DNA of 64,000 nt, taken from positions 95,120,491-95,184,490 of the forward strand of contig CM037595.1 in assembly GCA_021018995.1 (NCBI GenBank), written 5' to 3'. Of this stretch, positions 22,683 through 33,598 are shown piece by piece. This stretch comes from Chloranthus sessilifolius (lineage: Eukaryota > Streptophyta > Magnoliopsida > Chloranthales > Chloranthaceae). Position 1 is the stretch's first letter; each line of letters starts with the position of its first letter. The notes under the pieces were generated by a model. The model was not told the DNA's origin. It saw only the letters and a list, made by a program, of their open reading frames with translations, and searched no databases. Both the position numbers and the translations under genes were made by a program.

Positions 22683-24225
22683 CATGATCGTTTAAATCAA
22701 AAATCTTGCAAGTGCACAAGTACAAAGTATTCGACAAATACAAGGGTATCGAACTCACAAGAAAGCATGTAATTTAATTGATCCACAAAGTGTTAAGCCA
22801 TAAATTTTTGCCAAAGGCATGAATTTTTGTAATGGAATTTAACAACTACTCAAAGCAAACAAACAAGATCTTAACAATTAACCACAAAAAGCACAAACGT
22901 TAATCAAACAAATATGAAGAAGATATTCAAGGATTCCACTAGCCCTAGATTCATAAAGTCCCTCCCCTTAATCAAATCAAAAATAACCTACAATCTTCTA
23001 CCATTATTTTACTACAAGCAGAATAAATCGAAATAAATATGATTGCAGACTCACGCATATATTATCTAAACCACTACGATACATTCATGAATAGTGCGCA
23101 AAGCATAACGGATCAAGAATCAACAATCATAACATGCTAACCAATCATAGGGCATCATAGATCAGTCTACAAGATCAATCTAGGTTTGAGATGACCCTTC
23201 TAGGCTCACAGATCTACAAGATTTATGAGTCTAGACGGATTTCAACGAGAAAATAATATGCAATAACAATAATATAGCCCTATGATTCAATATTGTCATA
23301 AAATTTGAAATAACTAAGGGGAGATCATTTACACATCTAGAGTTCGCTTTCTCATTGAATGAATGGTTTAGCCGTTCATCTCCGATTCACACATAATGTA
23401 TAAACTCAAAGCCATCAACGTAATTCTTCAATTAACAAAAGTTTGAATATTTTTGGATAAGATTTGAAACCTTACAACGCTTTAAACGGAAAAACTTACA
23501 AGAGAAGATGAACTATGCCTAAAGAAGATCTAAAGTGGCTAAAGAAAAAAATTAAAGCCTAAAAATTCAAGATTACAATGCCGAATTATCAATCCTAGCT
23601 AAAAGAAATGAAAAATCAAAAGAAATACTAGAGATGGCCGGCCCTAAACATCTCTTTGTTTATATAAGGCGTGGCTCAGAACATTTCTATTTTAAGGTTG
23701 ATCGATCGAATTTGAATTATCGATCAATTGATTTTAAAATAAGAAATTGGCGATCAAAAACTACTTAAAGTTGATCGATCGAATCTCATTTTCTGATTGA
23801 TCGAATTTAAAATAAGATTTGTGCGGGCTAAAGTCTCATAAAATCCATCGATCAAATCTAAGGTTTCGATCGATCAATTTGGACTAGGTTCTTCTGACGC
23901 ATTAAAAAGTTTATCAGTTGATCGATCAGATTTAATGTTTCGATCGATCGAGTTTTAACTGTATCTTTTGTGCAATTATTCCTTCTTAGCATCGATCAAT
24001 CCAAGGATATATCGATCGATTCTTCACTAGTTTCAATGCTCCCGATGGCTCCAAGGTTCAATGTTCCTATGTTGTCCTTATGTATGCTCTTTTATGCTTT
24101 CGAAAGATCCAACAATCAAAGATACCTAAAACCATCAAAACTACACAAAAGCCATCAGATTGCCTTCATCGAATAGCCAAGTTTCTGTATTAGAGTGTGA
24201 AATATGATCATATTTCAACACTGGT
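22683..24225 (-). repeat. Unclassified LTR-like repeat with TATA box and GATCGATC array (copy A)
   Basis: It begins ATCGTTTAAATCAAAAATCTTGCAAGTGCACAAG-like and shares its whole length with 39969-41260. On the minus strand a TATA box (CCTTATATAAAC, about 23657-23668) is preceded by an array of GATCGATCGAA words (23695-24010), the layout of an LTR U3 region. No protein coding is visible. Confidence 0.5.
23695..24010. repeat. GATCGATCGA motif array (copy A)
   Basis: About ten copies of TTGATCGATCGAAT and close variants lie at irregular 30-60 bp spacing, directly upstream (minus strand) of the TATA box near 23660. Confidence 0.75.
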
Positions 24226-24324
24226 CAGTTCAACTTTTCCTAGGTACAACATTTGCATTTTTTTTAATGGGTCATGGATCGGGTCTCGACCGGAGATTTG
24301 TTTGACCCAATCTTTTATATATAT

Positions 24325-24737
24325 GGTACCTCTAAACACGCCCACGTGTTCTTCCAAAGTGCTCACGTCCCAGACCCTCTGAAAACTATTAATTCCTTCG
24401 AATGAGATGATGTATATCCCTTTTCATACCCATCTTTCAAAAATAGATCTTTAAATCATTGCCCACTTATCAGACGGTCATTTTTTTATGCCATGTGTTA
24501 CAAATTCGCAAAAAATGCCCATGTTTCATATGGTAGACATCATGCTAAAATGTGATTTTATGACCATATTTTGGGATCTATGACACATTGAATCACAAAC
24601 CAACTGTTTGATAGGTGCACCATGATCTCAAGAACTATTGAGTGAAGGATATGGGTGAAAAACGATCTTCGTCATATGATTCAAAAGATTCAATGGTTTT
24701 CAAGGGGTCTAGGAAGTGGGTGCGTTTAAAAGCACGC
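24325..24737. mobile_element. About 410-bp MITE in a (TA)n tract (copy A)
   Basis: Left arm GGTACCTCTAAACACGCCCA and its following AGACCCTCTGAAAACTATT pair with the right arm ...AATGGTTTTCAAGGGGTCTA and GTGCGTTTAAAAGCACGC. (TA)n borders it. Copy B has it at 41319; a partial relative lies at 60730-61050. Confidence 0.65.
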
Positions 24738-24749
24738 ACACACACACAC

Positions 24750-24785
<36 letters not shown>

Positions 24786-25024
24786 AAGGAAAAATGCGCT
24801 CAGACGTAGAAATTTCTCTGAGCCCAACCAATGAGAAGTGGGCACGTGAAAAATGCTTTGGCACTAACCCGAGTTAGCCACGGCAGAGATAGGAATATCA
24901 ATTGATTGCAAGTTTTAATTTAAAAACATCGCAAGTTTTAATTTTAAAAAATGAGTCTGATCGAGCACCCACTCCACCGAGCGACCGTGAGCAAACCGAT
25001 ATTTTTATCATTTGCTCGCAAACC

Positions 25025-25027
<3 letters not shown>

Positions 25028-25087
<60 letters not shown>
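25028..25087. repeat. (TA)n microsatellite
   Basis: About 60 bases of TA dinucleotides; the equivalent site in copy A (about 18531-18550) has a much shorter tract. Confidence 0.9.
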
Positions 25088-25090
<3 letters not shown>

Positions 25091-25560
25091 AATTTTTACA
25101 ATTGCTCACAGAAGATCGCTCGGTAACTCGATCATGGTGAAAATGTGCATTAAAGCATGCCGATTTGATAAAATAATTCGTGTCATGCCCAATTTCAAAA
25201 TAAGTGGAATGTTTTAGTCATTTGGTTGCAATTTTTTCAATTTTGACTATTAGAATAGGTATCTTACCAATTTCAACACTTTGAAAGGAATCATGTCAAT
25301 TATAATAGTTTGGTGATGAATCTTGCAAAATGTGCTTCTTTCTACTTGCTTTGGTTGGCAGATATGTAGGTTGTTTTGGGTATTAAGGTGTTTTGGGTGA
25401 CGTGGCGAGAGGAAGCGAAATGGGTGGCTCCTGAAGAACTGAAAACCCATTTAAATGACGAAATTACCCCAACGTCCAATCGTTTATTATTTAATGATTA
25501 TCTAGCACATGATACTTTATGAGATCCATTCCAACGGGTGGCCGACGAAAATGTTTAGAC

Positions 25561-25761
25561 CAAGGTATCAAAATCGGTGTCGATCTAGGGTTTTAGATTT
25601 CCCAAAATCGATACAACTCGGCCGATATCGATATATATCGACCCTTTTTTTTTTTCAAATCTCTAAAATTGGGCTCAAATCAATACGTATCGACCGATGG
25701 TATAAACAAATCAAATTACAAAACTGATACGTATCGATATCTGCAGATTTTTGACACCTTG
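25561..25761. mobile_element. hAT-type MITE, GATACGTATCG family (copy B counterpart of 18939)
   Basis: Ends CAAGGTATCAAAATCGG and TTTTTGACACCTTG; flanks GTTTAGAC and ATTTAGAC (7 of 8). The same target as in copy A shows the insertion predates the duplication. It is about 40 bp shorter inside. Confidence 0.85.
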
Positions 25762-26040
25762 ATTTAGACATCTATGGCTTGGGAGGGACTCTACTGACCA
25801 CTTGTAGAAAAGTAGGGCAACGACCAGCTCAATTTATGCCACGTGGTGCAAGTATTTGATGGACCTAAGTAATCACCTAAGTCGTCTATAATGGGATGTG
25901 TCCATGTTATAGTGTTTCAATGTTAGCGCTAAAGCCAAAATTTGTGAAATCGGAGGGCCCCTATATTGGACTTTCAAATAAGTAAGGCAAGGCCTACCCT
26001 ACCTAGCTATGCATATTGTTTATTTATCTTTTGCTAAATA

Positions 26041-26511
26041 TGGTTGAAAATTCAATATGAATCTATCAATCCATCCATCCAAAATAACCTGTAGGATTTA
26101 GGCGCATGATTAATCAAAACAATAAACTTATAATCGATAAATTAAATATATATGCGCATCTTGAGTATGAGCCATTAATGGTTGGTTGTTGATCTTCTCG
26201 CCTTCAATATCTCCTAGCACAGTGGGGATGCTTTCGCTAATAGAGATGATTGAATTGTGTCGAGCAATCGTTGGGACCAGACACCCCTTATATTTATAGC
26301 CAAAGAGTCTTTTCCCATTAAGGACTGAAAATACTAATTATATTGTTATTAGAAATCACAATCATACCACAACTAAAAGATTTACTTATTAGTTGCCTAT
26401 TCTCTTCAAACTCACCGGAATAGCAACTACACATCTCAAGACTGATCTTACACCATTCAACGGTCAACGGTTTGACCATAGTGATGGCCACCAAAATAGA
26501 AACTTCTAACA
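26041..26511 (-). repeat. 3' LTR of the Ty1/copia element
   Basis: On the plus strand it runs from TGAAAATTCAATATGAATC to AACTTCTAACA. A polypurine-type stretch (AAGTGAGAAAC on the minus strand) lies just inside at about 26512-26523. Confidence 0.85.
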
Positions 26512-26934
26512 GTTTCTCACTTGGCCAAACTATGTCAATAGACTTCGATTACCAAATGTTAGCTAACTTTCTTTAAATGGTAAGTCACAATCAATCTCAA
26601 TCAAAGTCTTTATTATCAGTTCGATCTAATGAGAATTTTAACACATAATCAATATAGTCAATATATCATGTCATCGATATATGACCGTTCATTAGTTACC
26701 GTATTGGAAGTCATCACCGACATGGATTCTAACTAGTATGATTTCACATATATTGCAAGTTTACAAACTGAATGATGATTATATGCAAACTCAATCTATT
26801 ATTGGTCCTACTTTATTGTCATCTACTAGCACCATATGTTCCAAGGTTTTATTTGCATAAAAATACAAAAGCAAATAAATAAGCTTTATTTCTGAATCAA
26901 TTAAGCAAATGTATTCACTCTCAGATATCCACTC

Positions 26935-29900
26935 TCAAAGGCTATCAAAATTATCTGTTAATCTCATGCGCGCAATATGCTCCAAAAAGAGCTTGGGAGG
27001 TAAGCCTTTAGTGAGAGGGTCAGCCAACATGAGTGTCGTACTAATCTTTTCAACAGATATAATTTTATTCTGAACTTTCTCCCTTACAACAAGATATTTT
27101 ATATCAATATATTTGAAACTCCCACTAGTCTTGTTGTTATTGGAGATAGCTATCGCAGCGGAATTGTCACATAAGATTCTCAGTAGCCTAGAAATACTAT
27201 CAACAACTCGAAGCCTTGAGATAAAATTTCTCAACCATATCGCCTCACATATTACCTCAAAACATGCAACAAATTTTGCTTTCATAGTAGACGAAGTAGT
27301 CAGCGTTTGTTTAACGCTCTTCCAAGATATAGGTCCACCTGCAAGCATAAAAATATAACCCGATGTGGATCTACGAGTGTCTTGACATCCAGCATAGTCA
27401 GCATCTGAATAACCAATAACTTCAAGGTTATTCGACCTTTTATACGTGAGCATGTGACCTTTAGTCCCTTGTAAATAGCGAAAACCTTCTTAGCTGCTTT
27501 CCAGTGATCCAAATCAGGATTACATTGGTACCTACCAAGCATGCCAACTATATACGCTATGTCCGAACGAGTACAGACTTGTGCATACATGAGACTCCCA
27601 ACTGCCGATGCATAGGGAATTATCTCCATCTGCTTTCTATCCAGATCGATCCTGGGGAAACTAAATTTATCACCCTTAATGACAGGGAAAATAGTAGCGG
27701 AACAATAGTGCATGTTAAACTTTTTAAGAACTTTATCAATATAAGTTCTTTGAGACAATCCTAATATTCCACGGGCTCTATCTCAATGAATCTCAATTCC
27801 TATCACGTAAGAAGCTTCACCAAGATCTTTCATATCAAAACTCTTTGATAAAAAGTTCTTTGTCTTATGTAACATGCTCAAATTACTACTCGCAAGCAAG
27901 ATTTCATCAACATACAAAACAAGGATGATAAACTTACTCCCACTGATTTTAAGATATATGCATTGATCCACAGTATTTTCTTTAAAACTAAAATTTGAAA
28001 TGACTTCGTGAGATTTTTAAGTGTTATTGTCGAGATGTCTGCTTTAAACCATATATAGACCTTTTGAGTCTACAAACTAAATGACTCTCCCCTTCAACCT
28101 GAAAACCTTCAAGTTGTGTCATAAAGGCATCTTAATGCAAGTCGTCATTCAGAAAAGCAGTTTTAACATCTATTTGATGTAATTCTAAGTCAAAATGAGC
28201 TACTAATGCCATGACTATCTGAAAGGATTCCTTTTTAGAGACAGGGGAAAATGTCTCTTTATAGTCTATTCCCTCTTTTTGAGTGAAACCTTTAACGACT
28301 AATCTGGTCTTGTATCTTTTTACATTACCTTTGAAGTCTTATTTAGTTTTATATACTCATTTGCAGCCTACAGGCTTAACTCCTTCAGGTAACTTACAAA
28401 GATCTCAGACCGAATTATGTTTCATTGAATCTAATTCATCTTTCATGGCTTCGAGCCATTGAGTGGATTTGTCGCTCTTCATGGCTTGGCTAAAAGAAAC
28501 AGGATCTGATTCCTTTCTAAAATCAAACTCACTCTCATTAAGGTAAACTATATAGTCATCAGAAATGGTTGGCTTCTTCGCTCTCTCTGATCTACGCAAT
28601 CATTGATCATTGGCAATCGCCATGGGAGCAAGAACCTCCTCAATGTGGGGTGTCTCATTAGCCATAGGTGCATCAACATTTGATTGAATAACTGGTGTTG
28701 GTGCCACTTTTTCTTAGATAAAAAGGATAAGAATTATAATCCGATTTTCTTCAAAAGTGATTTTCCTAGGCTCAATACTCTTACTGTTCTCACGTTCCTC
28801 AAGGAATTTGGCATATCTGGTTTCAACAATCCGGGTACTATGACTGGGACAATAAAATCGGTAGCCTTTTGACCTATCAGGGTAACCAATGAAATGACAA
28901 CTTATAGTTTTAGGATCCAATTTTCCTAATTGTGGGTTGTACACCTTTGCTTCAGCTAAACAGCCCCAAATGTGTAAATATCCTAAAGTATGTTTTCTTC
29001 CTACCCATAGCTCAAAAGAAGTTTTGGGAACCGCCTTACTAGAAACTCTATTCAGGATATGCACCGCTGTTTTCAAGGCTTCTTCCCACAAGAACATAGG
29101 CAACTTAGAGTTGCATAACATGCTTCTCACCATATCCATAAGAGTACGATTTTTTCGTTCAGCTACACCGTTCTGTTCAGGTGTACCCGGCATGGTGTAT
29201 TGAGCGACAATGTCATGCTCTTGTAGATACAGGGCGAATGGTCTTGGATTGCGACATGTTTCAGAGTATCTACCATAGTACTCTCCGCCTTATCAGATCT
29301 CACAATTTTAATATTTGAATTGAGTTGTAACTCAACTTCGACTTTATAGATTTTAAACATATTCAGGGCCTCAAATTTCTCATAAATGAGAAATATATAA
29401 CCAAAACGAGAATAGTCATCAGTGAAGATAATAAAATACTTTTGACCACCAATAACAGGAGTTGGAAATGGTCCACAAATACAGTGTGGACTATTTCTAG
29501 CAAACTCGTGCTCCTGATAGCTCCTTTCTTATTAGCTTTTGTGAGTTTCCCTTTAACGCAATCTACACAAGTAGTGAAATCAGAGAAATCGAGCGCATCG
29601 ATTATATCATCTTTAATTAACCTCTCCATTCTATCCTTAGATATATAGCCTAAACGTTTATGCTATAAAATAAAGGAGTTGTCGATTGCTCGTTTTCGTT
29701 TCTTACTAATTTTATCATTCACATGCATAGAAACTAAAGATTGAGCGTAAGATAAATCCAAGTTCAACTGATAAAGATTGCCCACTAATGAGCCACCACT
29801 GACAATATCGGAATCAAATAATAGAGTAAAAATATTATGTCCAAATTTAAATTCAAAACCTAATGAATCCAATTTAGAAATTGAGATAAGGTTTTTAGTG

Positions 29901-30895
29901 ATACTTGGAACGTAAATAGTATCAACTAAATCCAAAATGAAACCACTATCTAAAATGTTATGGAGAGTCCCAAAGGCCTCCACGTCTGCTTCTACTCTAT
30001 TTTCGAGTTTGATGGTACATTTGCCTTTACTTAGCTTCCTGCTGGATCGAAATCCCTGTATTGAATTACTTATGTGAATAGTTACACCAGAATCTATCCA
30101 CCAAGTATTGCGTGGAGCATCAACATAAAGTGATTCAAAACACACAAACGCTAGGTCATTACCTTTCTTAACTAGTCAATCTCTGTATTTCTGATAATTC
30201 TTCTTAATGTGTCCCTTCTTCTTACAGAAGTGACACTTGATGCCAGAAGTAGATCTGCTAGCCTCTCCTTGTTTGATTTCCGGTGGAGGAGCTTTCACGT
30301 TCTTTCCTTTATATTGTCCCTTTTTTCGCTTGAAATTTCCTTTCGATAGTCCAAGAGCGGCGTAATGGGCACTTTCAAGTTTTTCAGCCCAAAGTTTTTC
30401 TTCTTCTTGGACACAGTGAGCGATTAGCTCGTTCATCTTTCATTTCTCTTTCTGCGTGTTGTAATTAATCTTGAACGGGCCAAATTGTGCAGAAAGAGAA
30501 GTCAAAATGAAGTGAACAAGATAACCCTCAGAAAACCCTATATCAATTTCTTTCAATTGAGTTGTCATGCCACTCATTCTCATAATGTGCTCCCGTACGC
30601 CACTATAACCATCATCTTTCATGGTTCCCATTTTAATAATTAGACTACTGGCAAGTGCTTTAAAAGTCCCTTGAAATTGTTCATTAATGGCTTGCATGTA
30701 TTCCTTTGCATTGTGCGAGTCAGGAATACCTCCCCGAATCGTATCAGTAATGAAACTTTTTATGATCATGAGGCTCATACGATTTGATCTATCCCATTTT
30801 TTCAAATCCGTATTGTTCACTGTCAGATCCTCAGCTGAGGCATCAACGGTGAGCACCTTGAGTTTATCAAATCGTATAGCATAGTCAAGATCCAT
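26935..30895 (-). pseudogene. Ty1/copia gag-pol polyprotein, inactivated
   Basis: Separate open blocks carry the domains. Gag (30895-30440 and 30436-30176) has a zinc knuckle CHFCKKKGHIKKNY, where the last Cys is replaced. Protease (30145-29663) has WWIDSG. The pre-integrase/integrase region (29629-28714) has [15 protein letters not shown]. Reverse transcriptase parts are at 28599-28405 and 27971-27783, where the catalytic YVDD motif reads YVDE. RNase H (27758-26935) has SDADYAGC and ADPLTKGLP. In-frame stops sit where the family has Trp at the gag break (about 30441), after the zinc knuckle (about 30171-30176) and before HKRLGYIS (about 29661); frameshifts separate the rest. No functional enzyme can be made. 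Confidence 0.9.
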
Positions 30896-32968
30896 ACAGC
30901 CTAGAACAATGAAAATTTGTTCCTTTCATTTACCATAATTTAAGCCACTCAGAAGTTCAATTCCACCAATCATATTAGTTATAGAAGACGGGTTCAATGT
31001 TGCACAATAATTAAAGGGTTTATTATGTCCACATATAATTGAAGTAGCTATCAAGTCCACAAGGTTATAATTATAGTGTGTGACGCAAGAGTTAAAATAT
31101 GTCAAGGAATATAATAAAATTAAACCAATGTGGTTTTATTGAGAAACAATTTGTGTCATTATAACCTTCCGTTGGGTCGAGTCATAACACACTAGCTGCT
31201 TCCTCAATCTATATTAATTATTGTGGTACTAATTTCGTTGTTATGACCCTCCGTTGGGTCAAGTGACAATACACTAGCAGTACCCACACACAAAATTAAT
31301 GAATAGTGAAACACAACCATCATACAATATTAAGTGATTCATCACCGTTGGGCAGAAGAATCCCTAATGTTGTGACGCCAACGTTCACTACACACTTTCA
31401 CTAAATTTGTAACACGATTTTGGATAAAACTAAACCTCACTATGAAAACCATGACACTAGGAAGGATTATCACCGTTGGGCAGAAGAATCTTTCCAAGCC
31501 ATGCTGTCAATTTAAGTTTGATAATATTTTAGATGATCACAAAAGTGATATTAAAAAAAATAATAAGCCAAGTCCAACTCGTGTTATGAGTAAGTGTCAA
31601 AATTAATAATAATCGAGTATTATAATGTGTAAGCACCAGCCATGGTGGTGGAGCACAACCTCCACTACCCAACTCTAATTAATGGTACTCAAAAAAAATG
31701 AATACCCAATTAAAAATTGAAAAAAAATAACATCATGTCATGAATACAATACAACAAAGAGCTCATTGTCAAAAATAGACCTCAAAAACAGATTCGAAAT
31801 ACCCGAGAAAGTCAAAAATCATATATAATATCCAAAAATCGGACCTATAAGAAATTCAAAGGACCATAATTGGGCCGGGTATCGAGCCGGGCCATGGGCC
31901 TTAGTGGCCGAGTGGGCCTCATCCAGTGGGCCTACGGGTCGAGCCATGGGCCAAAAGACCGAGTGGGCCTGGGGCCCTGCAGGACGGGCCATGGGGCTAA
32001 AAGTCGAGTGGGCCAGGAGCCCAGTGGGTCGGGCGGCGGGTCGGGCCAACAATCGAGTGGGCCAAAAAGGGCCGAGTGGGATGGGGCCAAAAGGGCCAGG
32101 GGGTTGGGCCATGGACCAAATGGCCGAGTGGGCAAAGGGCAGTGGGTCGGGGACAGACCCGATCTGGTTCGAGAATCCCTAAACCTCCCCCCCTTCACTG
32201 TTCATCTTCTTCAAAAGGTTTTTTTTTTTTTTTTGAAGTTTCAGCAAGCAACAGTCGCAGCCCTGAGGTGCTTATCCGTGCCCCTTCACCGGTGACTGGC
32301 GCCGACGGTCCGATGCGCCATCCGGTCGGCCCCGATGCCAGCCGTCGACCGGTGCCAATCCGGTGGCCGGAGAACCACACCGGCGCCGGACCAGCGGCCA
32401 ATAGAGAAAAAAAAAATTATTTTTTTTTTTTTGTTTTTGGAAAAATTGCAGGATGCAACAGCAGGAGGGGACACCTTATTGCATATATATGTTGGTGGCC
32501 ATCTGGAGAAATCAATATCTAGATTTTGACCCGACATCTAGATTGAACAAGTTCAGAGGCTATATCTATCGGTTGTAGAGATAACCCAGAAAATTAAACT
32601 TGTTTATTCTCCACTTACCAACAACTATCGTGCAGAACTCTATTTCTTGATCTTTGTCTGCCATTAGGGTTGGATATCAATATACCTCTACTTGGCCATT
32701 AGGTTTGGATATCAATATACTTCTATTTGATAGGGCTGCCTCCCAATGAATGGCTTACGGATCGTTTCCAATTGCATTTTTTTCGGCTTAAAACGTATAC
32801 CAATCGCCTTTTTTATATTAATTTTAACGTCACTAAACTCTGACCCTTTTGCATAAGCGAAAATTAAATCATCTTGAGTCGAAAAATCAAAATTGATTTT
32901 AAACCTGAAATCGAACACCAAGATAAAATTCATATACTAATGCTTTGACCGATCAAAACACCAATTAT
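30896..32968 (-). other. Untranslated leader of the Ty1/copia element
   Basis: Two kilobases without coding sequence between gag and the primer-binding site. It holds repeated CCGTTGGG(T/C) blocks (31168, 31250, 31345, 31470) and a GC-rich array at 31860-32170. Related sequence makes up most of the element at 33599-36450. The long frames on either strand at 31819-32540 are products of the GC-rich array. Confidence 0.6.
31860..32170. repeat. GGCCGAGTGGGCC motif array in the copia leader
   Basis: At least six spaced copies of (G/A)(G/T)(C)CGAGTGGG(C) lie between 31909 and 32130, interleaved with GGGCCATGGGCC words. It is far more GC-rich than its surroundings. Confidence 0.7.
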
Positions 32969-32981
32969 GGCTCTGATACCA
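32969..32981 (-). promoter_or_regulatory. Primer-binding site of the copia element
   Basis: On the minus strand TGGTATCAGAGCC is complementary to the 3' end of initiator methionine tRNA, a few bases from the 5' LTR. Confidence 0.85.
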
Positions 32982-32985
32982 ATTA

Positions 32986-33467
32986 TTGGAAACTCAATAT
33001 GGATCTATCGATCCATCCATCCAAAATAACCCGTAGGATCTAGGCGCATGATCAATCAAAACAATAAACCTATAATCCATAAATTAAATATATATGCGCA
33101 CCTTGAGTGTGAGTCATTAATGGTTGGTTGCCGACCTTCAACGATCTTCTCGCCTTCTTTCAATATCTCATAACACAATGGGGATGCTTTCGCTAATAGG
33201 AAGGATTGAATTGTGTCGAACAATCGTTGGGACCAGACACCCCTTATATTTATAGCCAAAGAGTCTTTTCCTATTAAGGATTGAAAATACTAATTATATT
33301 GTGATTAGAAATCACAATCATACCACAACTAAAAAACTTACTTACTAGTTGCCTATTCTCTTCAAACTCATCGGAATAGCAACTACACATCTCAAGACTG
33401 ATCTTACACCATTCAACGGTCAACGGTTTGACCATAGCGATGGCCACCAAAATAAAAACTTCTAACA
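32986..33467 (-). repeat. 5' LTR of the Ty1/copia element
   Basis: On the plus strand it runs from TTGGAAACTCAATATGGATC to AAAACTTCTAACA and aligns with 26041-26511 throughout. Confidence 0.85.
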
Positions 33468-33598
33468 AATATATCATTTTATCTTGCCATTAAATCATTT
33501 TCAAGGGATTTAAATTACTTAATATGTGTTTTTATTGGCTTGATCATATAATTTTTCTTTAAATTAAATTAATAGAGACTCAATTTAATGTAAATATG

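Larger units (their letters stand above)
18415..24889. repeat. Tandem duplication copy A (about 6.5 kb)
   Basis: Copy A begins AGGAATATTGGTCAATCGCAAG and copy B restarts with the same motif at about 24890. Copy A ends GTTAGCCACGGCAGAGAT; copy B ends GATTAGCCACAGCAGAGAT at 41926. Shared landmarks occur in the same order in both: GAGCGACCGTGAG, GACGTGGCGAGAGGAAGCG, the MITE at 18939, TTTTATCTTGCCATTA, the GAGCTCGGCTC element at 19810, GGTATCAATGGCCAGATCGA, ATTCAAGGATTCCACTAGCC, the GATCGATC array and the MITE at 24325. No intact gene lies in it. Confidence 0.85.
26041..33467 (-). mobile_element. Decayed Ty1/copia retrotransposon, about 7.4 kb
   Basis: Minus-strand element with LTRs at both ends, a tRNA-iMet primer-binding site next to the right LTR, a 2-kb leader, then domains in Ty1/copia order (gag, protease, integrase, reverse transcriptase, RNase H). 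AAATA lies on both sides (26036-26040 and 33467-33471), within the uninterrupted target seen in copy A near 19420. LTRs differ by several percent plus indels by eye, and every coding domain is broken, so the insertion is not recent. It is present in copy B only. Confidence 0.9.

Noticed and set aside
31819-32540. Long overlapping frames on both strands, up to 148 codons
   Set aside because: They arise from the GC-rich, stop-poor motif array in the copia leader; no domain is visible and both strands are equally open.
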